Shown: piece after piece, positions 1-7,373 of the stretch
How positions within the stretch are numbered: the first letter of the stretch is position 1
Layout of the letters: each line of letters begins with the position of its first letter
Translations under genes and position numbers: made by a program
From: Lachnospiraceae bacterium
GTDB taxonomy: Bacteria > Bacillota > Clostridia > Lachnospirales > Lachnospiraceae
Length of the DNA: 38,301 nt
NCBI GenBank assembly: GCA_009774625.1
Contig: VSOB01000031.1
Coordinates: 1 to 38,301 of the forward strand
Direction of reading: 5' to 3'
Notes under the pieces: model-generated
Told to the model about the DNA's origin: nothing
Databases searched by the model: none
What the model saw: only the letters and a program-made list of their open reading frames with translations

Positions 1-723
1 GCTCATACGGATACTGCCGTCCGCTTCCATCCCGATGTTGCCGCTGGTCTGCACCATCACCTTATCGGCCTCCACCTTCACCGCGCCGCTCTCTCCGTCC
101 AGTACCACCTGAATCCGCTCCCCTACCTGAATGGTCAGCTTCTTTGCCGCCCGTATCTCTATCCGCCCGTCGTCCGTGGTCATTTCCACATGACAGTTGC
201 TGTCCCGGTCTGTCAGAATCATCCTGTGTCTGTCATTGTCCAGTATCATTTTATGGGCATCGCCGCTGGTGGCCACAGTGATCCGGTCCTCTTCTCCCGC
301 CTTTTCCTCACCGCCGTCCTCAAACAGGATATAGCTGCCGTTTCTTGTCATAATTTTTTTACAGGTATTATTCTGATCGGCACATTTACGCAGAAATGCA
401 TCATTGTCTCTGGACAGACAGCCGATCACATATGGCTTTTCAATGCTGCCATTTTCAAAAGCCAGCAGCACCTGATCCTGTTTTTCAGGCATAAAACAGG
501 CGCCCCATTCCCGGCCCCGGTACATAGCGGCCACCCTGGCCCATTTCAGCTCATTGGCGCCCTCGTCCCGGACCGGGATGGTCACACAGATCCGCCCCGG
601 CATCTTTTCACTGTAATTCTCCGCCACAATGCCCACCACCACACCGGTGATCCGCTCTTCTCCCAGCTCTGTTCTGGTCACTTGTCTCCTGGAAACCTCA
701 TCCATAATATCCAGCAAAGCCAT
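1..723 (-). CDS. gp5/VgrG-type spike or baseplate assembly protein V, 3' end outside window
   Basis: An open frame of 241 codons starts at an ATG at 721-723 and runs through base 1, so the protein is truncated by the window. A strong AGGAGGG lies 6 nt before the ATG, and the hub gene stops only 20 bp upstream. The N-terminal ~40 residues lead into an OB-fold-like segment (ITGVVVGIVAENYSEKMPGR, then VTIPV, WARVAAMYRG and KQDQVLLAFENG, residues ~25-90). That pattern is typical of the phage base-plate assembly V/gp5 N-terminal domain. It is followed by VIGCL and by short repeating beta strands (residues ~140-241) such as RHRMILTDRD and AKKLTIQVGE, as in the start of a spike beta-helix. It should form the central spike under the hub and carry the PAAR-like tip. 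Any effector or extension domain lies beyond the left edge. Confidence 0.85.
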   Translation of the reverse strand, partial: MALLDIMDEVSRRQVTRTELGEERITGVVVGIVAENYSEKMPGRICVTIPVRDEGANELKWARVAAMYRGREWGACFMPEKQDQVLLAFENGSIEKPYVIGCLSRDNDAFLRKCADQNNTCKKIMTRNGSYILFEDGGEEKAGEEDRITVATSGDAHKMILDNDRHRMILTDRDSNCHVEMTTDDGRIEIRAAKKLTIQVGERIQVVLDGESGAVKVEADKVMVQTSGNIGMEADGSIRMS

Positions 724-742
724 ATTGTCCCTCCTGTTGCCA

Positions 743-1894
743 TTATGGTGAAATGGCAGCCGCCTTTCCTTTGATCTTTGTCCGAAACCCGCCTGTATCA
801 CTGACAATATGCCGTACCTGCGTAAGATAAAACCGATTGTCTGCCGGTTCTCCCAGTCCCGTCGTCTCGATAAAACAGCCCGGCCTTAACTCCGGCAGCC
901 CCACACATTCCGCTTCCAGCGTCCCCAGCCGGTACACCATTTCCTCCAGCAGCGAGCCGGCCCGATACTCCGCCTCCTGCCGGGAGGTAATGCTGCTGTC
1001 CACATATACCCTTTTGGTCTGGGACAGCAGCGCTTTTGCCCGGTTTCCTGCGGAAATCCTGTTGGAATTTTTCCCGGAAGCCGAAATCACCCGTCCCCTG
1101 CCGGTGTCCATGCCCCTTGCTTCTATCGTCTGTACCAGCCCGGTCATGTCATAGCTGATTTCATATTCCAGCATCCCCTCATCTGTCCCCAGCTTCATCA
1201 GACACACATCCGTGTCCTTCGCCCTGCGGAATATCACATTGCCCTTATCAATATAAAACTCATAGTGAAACCGCTTCGCCGCCTTTACCACAAATTCATA
1301 GTCGCTTTCGGACACCATCTCGATCGTCTCCCCGCCCACATCCTCCGCCGCCTCTTCCGGCCTCTGATCCGGCGTGGCAGTTATTGACAACTGACTGTAT
1401 ATGCCATAAGAAAGCATCTGCTGATAAGGACTCTGTGTAAACAGCTCCCGGACCGCATCGCTGTAGCATCCGGCCATAAGCTGCCTTACATTACAGTTGG
1501 ACATCATCATCCCCTTTACATCCATCGCCACGATCCGCACATGATGAGGATCTCCTTCCCTGTTTACATAAGACACCTGTGCAAGAAAGCCCCGGAATAC
1601 CTCCTGCATCCTGTTCCCATAGCCCAGCAATACCCGGACCGGATAGCCCAGACGCGCATATTGCTTTAACTGCTCCACCCGGTACCGCCGTTTTTCCACA
1701 TCATAACAGCCATAGACAGAAAATGTAACGGCAGACGCCTCGAACCCGCTGCTCAGCTCCACCTCCAGCTCACTGACAATAAAACCGGCACTGTTTTCTC
1801 CCAGATTACGCTCCTCTATCCATATCTGCACCAGAGGATACGCAAACTCCATATACTGACTTTTCAGTGTTTCATACGAATAAACGACTGCCAT
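743..1894 (-). CDS. CIS baseplate hub, phage gpD / VgrG N-terminal-like
   Basis: The protein is about 383 aa and belongs to the late control gene D / VgrG-hub type (Afp8-like in extracellular CIS). Visible hallmarks are an early beta-rich segment (VSELEVELSSGFEASAVTF), the YARLGYPVRVLLGYGNRMQEVFRGFLAQVSY block typical of gpD hubs, a VRIVAMDVKGMMM segment, and a late domain with YRLGTLEAECVGLPELRPGCFIETTGLG. The hub joins the inner tube to the spike. The frame is open to 1963, but I place the start at the ATG at 1894 (MAVVYSYE) because AGGAG sits 7 nt upstream. The extra 23 codons would be translated from the palindrome at 1922-2067. The gene stops 20 bp before the spike gene. Confidence 0.88.
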   Translation of the reverse strand: MAVVYSYETLKSQYMEFAYPLVQIWIEERNLGENSAGFIVSELEVELSSGFEASAVTFSVYGCYDVEKRRYRVEQLKQYARLGYPVRVLLGYGNRMQEVFRGFLAQVSYVNREGDPHHVRIVAMDVKGMMMSNCNVRQLMAGCYSDAVRELFTQSPYQQMLSYGIYSQLSITATPDQRPEEAAEDVGGETIEMVSESDYEFVVKAAKRFHYEFYIDKGNVIFRRAKDTDVCLMKLGTDEGMLEYEISYDMTGLVQTIEARGMDTGRGRVISASGKNSNRISAGNRAKALLSQTKRVYVDSSITSRQEAEYRAGSLLEEMVYRLGTLEAECVGLPELRPGCFIETTGLGEPADNRFYLTQVRHIVSDTGGFRTKIKGKAAAISP

Positions 1895-1921
1895 ATCCAC
1901 TCTCCTGTACCGGTTCTGTGT

Positions 1922-2067
1922 GTGAAACGGCCTTCTCTGTTTATCTTTGTTGCTTTGCATCATTCATTTGCTGAGGGTGACTACGGAGGATATTATCCGC
2001 AGTCCGGAACCGGATGCAAATGATTGATGTGAAGCAATGGACATACCAGAAGAACGGACCGTTTCAC
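1922..2067. repeat. Long imperfect palindrome between CIS baseplate gene and hub gene
   Basis: The outermost arms GTGAAACGG (1922-1930) and CCGTTTCAC (2059-2067) are exact complements. Further in, TTGCTT and ATC-A-TCATTTGC (ending at 1971) pair with GCAAATGATTGAT and GAAGCAA (2015-2036). The innermost GACTACGGA and TCCGCAGTC flank the apex GGATATTATCC near 1993. Many mismatches are T/C or G/A, which can form G-U pairs in RNA of one strand. The element almost fills the 182-bp gap between the stop at 2077 and the hub start at 1894, an exceptional gap in an operon whose other gaps are mostly under 40 bp. It could be a MITE-like insertion or an mRNA structure affecting hub expression. Confidence 0.75.
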
Positions 2068-2076
2068 GCCCAAACC

Positions 2077-2667
2077 CTATATCCCTGCTCTGCAATCCGC
2101 CTTCTCAAACGCACCGCTGACATCCTCCGCATCCTCCCGGATGGTCAGCCCTACGCGTCCGGCCAACGGGTTTCCCAGCCCGTCAAACATATCATAGGAA
2201 GCGTTCATACTGCTGACACAGCCGGTGCATTCCAGTTTTCCCCAGGAAAATGAAATTCTCCGGTCCGGGCTGCGCATCATAAGCGTCAGAAAGGCTTCCA
2301 CCCGATTCTGCACAATGTCCGGGGCTGCTTTGTCCACTCCGGCAAAGACCAGTTCCACTTCCAGCATCCGGGTGCAGTTGCCCGCCACATTGGTCTCCCT
2401 GTCCAGCCCTTCCCCCGCATTGTCTGCCTGTTCCCTGACCTGCTGGGTAATACGCAGGGAAGAGGGATTATACTGCACAGAGATAACCTGCTTCTCCTCT
2501 CCCTGTGCTGTCCCAAGCGCCGCTCCGTTCTCCAGAACATTTTTTGTCTGAATCAGCATATTCGTTGTCCCGGCTTTTTTCCTTTTCTGCACCGCTGATG
2601 CGGAATCCGGATGCAGGATCCGGATAAGCGCTTTTGCCGTCTGTGTTGTAGCTTCGGCCATATGCAC
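2077..2667 (-). CDS. CIS tube/baseplate protein (Afp7-like), copy 2
   Basis: A 196-aa protein with the pattern of the CIS-tube protein N-terminal family. VISVQYNPSSLRI (~residues 64-76) is the conserved QYNPSSL entry motif. It is followed by MLEVELVFAGVD, VEAFLTLM, ISFSWGKLECTGCVSSMNASYDMFDGLGNPLAGRVGLTI, matching the family layout of LxFxGxD, FxWG, a paired Y-x-MF, and G-x-P-x-R. The protein should be an adaptor between inner tube and hub, sometimes fused to LysM; no LysM is visible here. It is a paralogue of the protein encoded just upstream (2683-3249), with an 15-bp gap between them. The N-terminal 45 residues are basic and not conserved. Confidence 0.8.
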   Translation of the reverse strand: MHMAEATTQTAKALIRILHPDSASAVQKRKKAGTTNMLIQTKNVLENGAALGTAQGEEKQVISVQYNPSSLRITQQVREQADNAGEGLDRETNVAGNCTRMLEVELVFAGVDKAAPDIVQNRVEAFLTLMMRSPDRRISFSWGKLECTGCVSSMNASYDMFDGLGNPLAGRVGLTIREDAEDVSGAFEKADCRAGI

Positions 2668-2682
2668 CTCTTTTCTGGCTTT

Positions 2683-3249
2683 CTATCTCTGCCGGGCTTT
2701 TGTACGGGCGGATGTATCCGACAGTGCCATCGTCAGATCCATCCTGGCTCTGACCGGACTGCCGTCCTGACCGAACATTTCATAGTCCACCTGTATCTCT
2801 GTCACCCTGCCCTTATAATACAGCGCTCCCCAGTTAAAAGAAACCTGTCTGGTAAAGGGGTTGCGCACGGCGGCCAGAAACCCTTCCACCTGCGGCATCA
2901 CATCACTGTCCTGACAGGCAGTCCGGTCAAAAATCAGGGACATAGACATGGTCATACGTTCCGGTGCCGCCAGCGCCGCATTTTCGGGCTTCCTCTTTCT
3001 GGTACCTTCCGGTTTGGAAATATCGCCCCGGCTGCTCTCCTTTTCTCCGGAGCTGCTTTGAAACCGCAGGCTGGAAGGCCGGAACTGTACCGGAATGATT
3101 TTGGTTTCGGATGGCCTGCTTTTGCTTCCTGCCGCTCCGTTTTGCAAGAGCAAAGCCGCCTGACCCAAAACCCCCGCATCCGTTGCGGCCTGCATCGCCA
3201 CCTGATCCCGGTAATCATAAAATTCCATATAAGCCGTTTCTGTCTCCAA
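2683..3249 (-). CDS. CIS tube/baseplate protein (Afp7-like), copy 1
   Basis: A 188-aa protein of the same family as its downstream neighbour. KIIPVQFRPSSLRF (~residues 50-63) is the entry motif. MTMSMSLIFDRT, VEGFLAAVRN, VSFNWGALYYKGRVTEIQ and YEMFGQDGSPVRARMDLTM follow in family order. It probably sits at the tube-baseplate junction. The gene begins within a base of the stop of the 843-residue gene (3250), which suggests translational coupling. The linker at residues 64-100 is polar and low in complexity (SSSGEKESSRGDIS). Having two adjacent copies suggests two distinct rings or a heteromeric adaptor; which copy contacts the hub cannot be seen from sequence. Confidence 0.8.
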   Translation of the reverse strand: METETAYMEFYDYRDQVAMQAATDAGVLGQAALLLQNGAAGSKSRPSETKIIPVQFRPSSLRFQSSSGEKESSRGDISKPEGTRKRKPENAALAAPERMTMSMSLIFDRTACQDSDVMPQVEGFLAAVRNPFTRQVSFNWGALYYKGRVTEIQVDYEMFGQDGSPVRARMDLTMALSDTSARTKARQR

Positions 3250-5781
3250 TTAATAACCTCTCCTTTTCCGCTCGTCCTGCAGCCGCCTTTCCAGCTTCTG
3301 ATATACCTGTTCCGTAATCTGACTGATCTGGGACGAAAGTGTCATCCCGGAAATATTCCGGGTTTTCAGTTCATATGTTTGATTATGTACTGAAATATCC
3401 CCGGAAACGGGCCTCTGCACTGCCGCGTTTTTTTGCTTTTCTGCGGATACGGTTCTCTGGGATGAGACAGCCTGTTTGATCTGGTATAATTGTGCCTGCA
3501 GCTCTTCTTCCCACACGGCTGCCTGTCTATTGTAAAACAGTTCTGCAGCAGGCGCCGGGTTTTGCCTCTGTCTGCCGCTCCTTACGCCTGTCTGTTCTGC
3601 CCACAGATCCCTGACTGCTGCTTCGGCTGCCGACAGCGGATCCACTATGCGCTCCTGTCCGGCAGCCGTTTTCCCTTCTGCCTGCCAAGCGGCATACGAA
3701 AGGGCTATCCTGTCATTTTCCCGCCCCATGCGGCCAGGCTCTTTTTGCATGCCGCTCCATTGGGCTTCCGTAAACTGTCTGATTTCCCGGAACATCTGCC
3801 CGTCCATCTTCCGGCTTTCTTCCTCTTTGTTCCGGTCCCCGTTTTTCTCCCTCATCTCTTTCCCGGTCTGTCCAAAATCCGGAGAACAATCCGCCCATTG
3901 CAGCCCTGTCCCGCCTTCCGGCTCCTGTCCCGCTTCCTCCAGTACAGCATGCAATGTGCGCATCATTTCCTGCTGGCGCTCCGGCTCCGTCTCCCCGGCC
4001 TGCTCCATTCGTCTCCGGATGTTTTGATATTCCTCATACAGCTTACTGTCTCTCTGTAAAAGTGCGGCTTCGCAGGCAGAAGGCTTCTGTCCGGCCAGCC
4101 CTTTCCGCGCCTCCACTGCTTCTGGCACCGCCTCCGGATGCTCCAGAAAGTGCAGTGCGTCCCTCTGCGTCCCCTTCCGGTCCGGCAGAATGGTATCATG
4201 TATTTCTTCTGCCCCGCCCCGGCAGGATTCCACCAGTTTTTTCATCTGCAGATTCCGTTCATTGACCTGATCCAGAAAATGCCGCCACGCCTGCATTTCC
4301 CTGACTGCCGCTTCCTTCTCCGGTTCCGCATGCCCCGTATACTCTGCATCGGTCATACCTTCCGCCTGCAGCGCTTCCGGCCCGCAGCCTTCTCCCAGGC
4401 CCCGGAGCATGTCCCGGCTGATCTCACCGATCCCCGCTGCTTCCTGTTCCGGCCAGGTCAGATACCCGCCTGTGCTTTCTATATCTGTCCCTGTATCCTT
4501 TTCCTGCATATCCCAGATGTTCCAAAGCGCAAACACCGCTTCCCTCAGCCTGACCGGCCGCTCTTGTGTGCCGCCTGAGCGCACTGACAACCCGGTTTCC
4601 TGTTCCGGCGGCCTCTTCTTCGACTGGTCCTGGCGTCTGATGGAATGGACTTCTCCCGCTTCCGGCCGCTTCCTCTGCCTGTCCGTCCGAACCTGTCCCA
4701 TATCCCGCCATTTTAACCGGCTGTCCCACAGACGGACTGTCTGCGTCGTCTGCCCCGGCTCTCCGTACGGCCCAAACGCTGTTTCAAAATACCGGAGCAA
4801 TTCTGCCTCCCGGAGCAGTGTCGTGGAAATACCGTTTTGTTCCGGCAGCCTCTGTGCTTTGTTCTGCCCCTTCCCCGCATCGATCCATTCCAGCACCGGA
4901 CGGGCTGCCTGATACAGTATATGGGAGTAATCCTGCCAGCGCATGGCATATGCCTTTCCCCCATATGCCGGAATGCGCTGTGCCAGAAACAACAAAACAG
5001 ACGCGGCCAGAGATGCTTCCGCCTCCCCGGAGGTAATCTGCCCTGTCTCTTTCCAAGTCCGCCGGAGATAAAAAGTGTCGGCACAGACCATATGAGCGCT
5101 CCTTCCGCCCGCCCTGCGTCGCGCCTCTTCCAGACGCAGCATGGCAGCATTTTTTAAGGATGCAGCCAGCCCTACCCATTCCCTCAGATACCGGGAATGG
5201 GCCACCGACGCACTAACCCCCGCATATGCTTCTAAAATCCCCGTCGTGGCAACCGTCCCCAGTCTGTTATATATCGCATATTCCAGACCGGAACCGGAGA
5301 CTTTCTGATTCCCGCTTTCCAAAGCCTCATCCTGCCCTGTTTCTTTCAGCAGCCGACGCAGAAACGCGCCGTTTTTTGCATACCGCCTGGTCAATTCCAC
5401 GATCCGGGCAGTTTCTTCCCGGTAAATGTACAGATTCCGGAAAAATACCTCCGTCTGGCGGACTCCTGCCTGCCGCAGCAGCCTGGTGACAAACACACTG
5501 TCCTGATAGGTAAATCTTCCGCTCACATACAGACAGAGTCTGTTAAAAAGCTGATTGATCAGCTCCATCCGTATCCGGCCTTCCCCGGACAGTATGGAGC
5601 CGCCTCCTGTTTCCATCAGCACCACCTCCGGATGAACCATCGTCATATGCAGCAATTCCTGCGGGGAAATCTGTTTACAGAAGAAACGGTATTTGCCGTC
5701 TGTTCTTTCAAAAAATGAATTGCCTGCCCCCGGAAAGTATCTGAGGCATTTTGTCTGTAACGGCTTTTGTATTTTCAGCAT
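3250..5781 (-). CDS. Large CIS operon protein of unknown function, 843 aa
   Basis: I do not recognise this protein. Its first ~330 residues look folded and helical, with blocks such as ELINQLFNRLCLYVSGRFTY, RYAKNGAFLRRLLKETG and EYAIYNRLGTVATTGILEAY. The middle (~360-700) is very polar and rich in E, Q, R and G, likely disordered or coiled. The last ~30 residues return to a helical pattern (ISQITEQVYQKLERRLQDER...). That terminal pattern of EQVYxxLExRLxxERxRRG resembles C-termini I know from other CIS operon proteins, so a structural or assembly role such as tape measure or baseplate scaffold is plausible but inferred. The start has AGAGGAG about 7 nt before the ATG. The gene lies 19 bp after the second tube-like gene. 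Confidence 0.7.
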   Translation of the reverse strand: MLKIQKPLQTKCLRYFPGAGNSFFERTDGKYRFFCKQISPQELLHMTMVHPEVVLMETGGGSILSGEGRIRMELINQLFNRLCLYVSGRFTYQDSVFVTRLLRQAGVRQTEVFFRNLYIYREETARIVELTRRYAKNGAFLRRLLKETGQDEALESGNQKVSGSGLEYAIYNRLGTVATTGILEAYAGVSASVAHSRYLREWVGLAASLKNAAMLRLEEARRRAGGRSAHMVCADTFYLRRTWKETGQITSGEAEASLAASVLLFLAQRIPAYGGKAYAMRWQDYSHILYQAARPVLEWIDAGKGQNKAQRLPEQNGISTTLLREAELLRYFETAFGPYGEPGQTTQTVRLWDSRLKWRDMGQVRTDRQRKRPEAGEVHSIRRQDQSKKRPPEQETGLSVRSGGTQERPVRLREAVFALWNIWDMQEKDTGTDIESTGGYLTWPEQEAAGIGEISRDMLRGLGEGCGPEALQAEGMTDAEYTGHAEPEKEAAVREMQAWRHFLDQVNERNLQMKKLVESCRGGAEEIHDTILPDRKGTQRDALHFLEHPEAVPEAVEARKGLAGQKPSACEAALLQRDSKLYEEYQNIRRRMEQAGETEPERQQEMMRTLHAVLEEAGQEPEGGTGLQWADCSPDFGQTGKEMREKNGDRNKEEESRKMDGQMFREIRQFTEAQWSGMQKEPGRMGRENDRIALSYAAWQAEGKTAAGQERIVDPLSAAEAAVRDLWAEQTGVRSGRQRQNPAPAAELFYNRQAAVWEEELQAQLYQIKQAVSSQRTVSAEKQKNAAVQRPVSGDISVHNQTYELKTRNISGMTLSSQISQITEQVYQKLERRLQDERKRRGY

Positions 5782-5799
5782 GACGTACTCCTCTGACGC

Positions 5800-6255
5800 T
5801 CACCCGGATTCCACCATAAGCCTCTGGTATGCGATTTTTGTCGTCTCCGTCAAAAGGCCGCTGCCTCCCGCGTCCAGTTCCCCGTAGGTTTTTCCCATAA
5901 CGGTGCAGCCATAAAAGGTAAAGGTCCGCACCGGGCGGCCAAACGCTCCGGCAACAGAGGATACGTACAAAACAAGAGGCATATCCAACTGCTTTCCCAG
6001 CGGCAGCGGGTCAAAATATTCCGGGCAGACATAGCGTTCCACTTCCAGAATAAAGGGCGCGGAAACCGGTTTTCTGCGCAGATGCACATAATCATTGACA
6101 CCGCCTTCCTGTATGGATTCGTATTCCAGCTCTCTGGTGACGGCACTGATCTTTTTACAGGGCAGATCATAATTTCCCTCCACTCGCAGCAGAAAATTAA
6201 AATTGACTGCCGGGTTTTTCAGCATTCCGTTTCCCCTCTCTCTGTCCAGCGCCAT
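5800..6255 (-). CDS. Second tail-tube-like protein (gp19/T4 tube family)
   Basis: A 151-aa protein with tail-tube family features: NFNFLLRVEGNYDLPCKKISAVTRELEYESIQEGGVNDYVHLRRKP at residues ~16-62 has the F-x-V-E, S-V-x-R-E-x-E and EGG-x-N pattern of T4 gp19-like proteins. VLYVSSVAGAFGRPVRTFTFYGC and YGELDAGGSGLLTETTKIAYQRL complete the fold. In CIS operons a tube-like protein after the main tube often starts the tube on the baseplate or forms its first ring. GGAAGG sits a few bases before the ATG, and the DUF6760-like gene stops 12 bp upstream. It is clearly distinct from the main tube protein at 6847-7341. Confidence 0.82.
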   Translation of the reverse strand: MALDRERGNGMLKNPAVNFNFLLRVEGNYDLPCKKISAVTRELEYESIQEGGVNDYVHLRRKPVSAPFILEVERYVCPEYFDPLPLGKQLDMPLVLYVSSVAGAFGRPVRTFTFYGCTVMGKTYGELDAGGSGLLTETTKIAYQRLMVESG

Positions 6256-6267
6256 CTCTTTTCCTTC

Positions 6268-6471
6268 CTATCTGGTGGGCTTTAAATCAAAAATACTCTT
6301 TTCCTGTTTTTCTTTCGAGGGATTCACTCTTTTATGGATCCTGGAGATCTCCTGGCACCATCTTCTCCTGCTTTTGTGATCCAGTTCCATCACTTCCCTG
6401 TTGTCCCAGTGGAAATAATAAGAGATAAACGCCATCTCCTGATAAAGCCAGTCCTCCGGATAGAGTGTCAG
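6268..6471 (-). CDS. Small DUF6760-like CIS protein with a CTG start
   Basis: This 67-residue frame has no ATG, GTG or TTG at its 5' end. From a CTG at 6469-6471 it reads (M)TLYPEDWLYQEMAFISYY, then FHWDNREVMELDHKSRRRW and CQEISRIHKR. That matches the small CIS proteins that begin with YPED-x-LYEE and contain FHW...ELxHxERRRWxxEI, which I know as DUF6760. The CTG overlaps the TGA of the upstream gene as CTGA, exactly like the ATGA overlaps elsewhere in the operon, and AGAGGG lies just before it. The next in-frame ATG (GAG-ATG-GCG) would delete the conserved YPED segment. Role unknown; possibly a tube or sheath assembly chaperone. The identity is good; the exact start is inferred. Confidence 0.75.
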   Translation of the reverse strand: MTLYPEDWLYQEMAFISYYFHWDNREVMELDHKSRRRWCQEISRIHKRVNPSKEKQEKSIFDLKPTR

Positions 6472-6830
6472 CCCTCTTGTGTAAAATTTAGCGGCACATC
6501 ATGACTGTGCCCGCAGGACGGACATACCACCTGCATCACCGGCGGTTCGACATCGTTGATCCTCTGGTACATATCCTGCAAAAACGCCAGATCCGCCGTA
6601 AACATCCTTTCCACCACGGATGGCGTTACTGTCTCCAACCCTTCCAGCTCTATGATTACCTTAGACAAAATCACCACCGACAGATAGGACGGATTGCTCA
6701 GCACTCTTGGATCCCTTGTGGCGCTGATCTCATCCCCTGCCGTGGCAAGCCGCATTTTTCCCCGCCTGCTCACCTCTCCTGCCTGGTTCACATAGCCTTT
6801 GGGCAGTTGAAACTCAAAAATCGTCGTCAT
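6468..6830 (-). CDS. Tail-assembly-type protein with Zn-ribbon-like C-terminus
   Basis: A 120-aa protein. FEFQLPKGYVNQAGEVSRRGKMRLATAGDE (N-terminus) and DPRVLSNPSYLSVVILSKVIIELEGL (residues ~40-66) follow the pattern of small phage tail assembly proteins that sit beside tube genes in CIS clusters. The C-terminus carries VCPSCGHSHDV, half of a zinc-ribbon-like site. In phages a protein in this position is usually a tape-measure chaperone. That role is inferred from position. It starts 16 bp after the tube gene and its stop overlaps the CTG start of the DUF6760-like gene. Confidence 0.75.
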   Translation of the reverse strand: MTTIFEFQLPKGYVNQAGEVSRRGKMRLATAGDEISATRDPRVLSNPSYLSVVILSKVIIELEGLETVTPSVVERMFTADLAFLQDMYQRINDVEPPVMQVVCPSCGHSHDVPLNFTQEG

Positions 6831-6846
6831 CTTTTCTCATTCCCCT

Positions 6847-7341
6847 TTAATTCGGTATCACCAGTTCCTCATATGCGATCTCCACCGATTCGATGGCCAC
6901 TTCGCTGGCTGTGGAATTTAAGTCCGGCGCAGTATATTTTGTCACCCAGGCATTGGTCAGGACCCATACTCTGGTACCGCTGATACTTGTTACCGGGGTG
7001 GAAGGCGCACCTGCGTTAATATCAATCAATTCGATGGATACTTTGGAACGGGGCATTTCTCCTCTGGTTTCGCTGACACAGTCCTGTATCCATTTCTTAA
7101 ACGCATTGTCAATGGTATAGCCCATTTTCAGAGTAACGTTCCCGTGCCTGACAAGTCCCGGCACCTTGACCGGCGCCAGACTGTGGGAATTGCCCTGACG
7201 AAATTCGACCACATCCACCGAGGCCTCCACGCCGCTGACCTCGGTAAAAGCCGCCGTTCCGCTGACCGCATCCACTGTCACAAGGAAATTCATTTTTGTC
7301 AGGGGATAGAAAAGCCCCGATCCATTCTCATATGTCGCCAT
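6847..7341 (-). CDS. CIS inner tube protein (gp19/Hcp-like, Afp1 type)
   Basis: A 164-aa protein of the T4 gp19-like tail tube family. NFLVTVDAVSGTAAFTEVSGVEASVDVVEFRQGNS (residues ~19-53) has the canonical F-x-V-x-V, F-x-E-V-S-G and EYRQGN-like pattern. VPGLVRHGNVTLKMGYT matches the family K-x-P-G-x-x-x-x-x-N-x-x-L-K-x-G. The end SEVAIESVEIAYEELVIPN matches the usual E-x-x-x-E-x-x-x-L-x-x-E block. It polymerises into the hollow tube expelled on sheath contraction. AGGAGTGAG precedes the ATG. It lies directly after the sheath gene, the standard sheath-tube order. Confidence 0.93.
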   Translation of the reverse strand: MATYENGSGLFYPLTKMNFLVTVDAVSGTAAFTEVSGVEASVDVVEFRQGNSHSLAPVKVPGLVRHGNVTLKMGYTIDNAFKKWIQDCVSETRGEMPRSKVSIELIDINAGAPSTPVTSISGTRVWVLTNAWVTKYTAPDLNSTASEVAIESVEIAYEELVIPN

Positions 7342-7373
7342 AACTGCTCACTCCTTTTCTCCTCAACGAAACT

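Noticed and set aside
743..1963. Longer hub protein beginning at 1963
   Set aside because: The extra 23 codons fall in the palindrome and lack a ribosome site, while the ATG at 1894 has AGGAG at ideal spacing.
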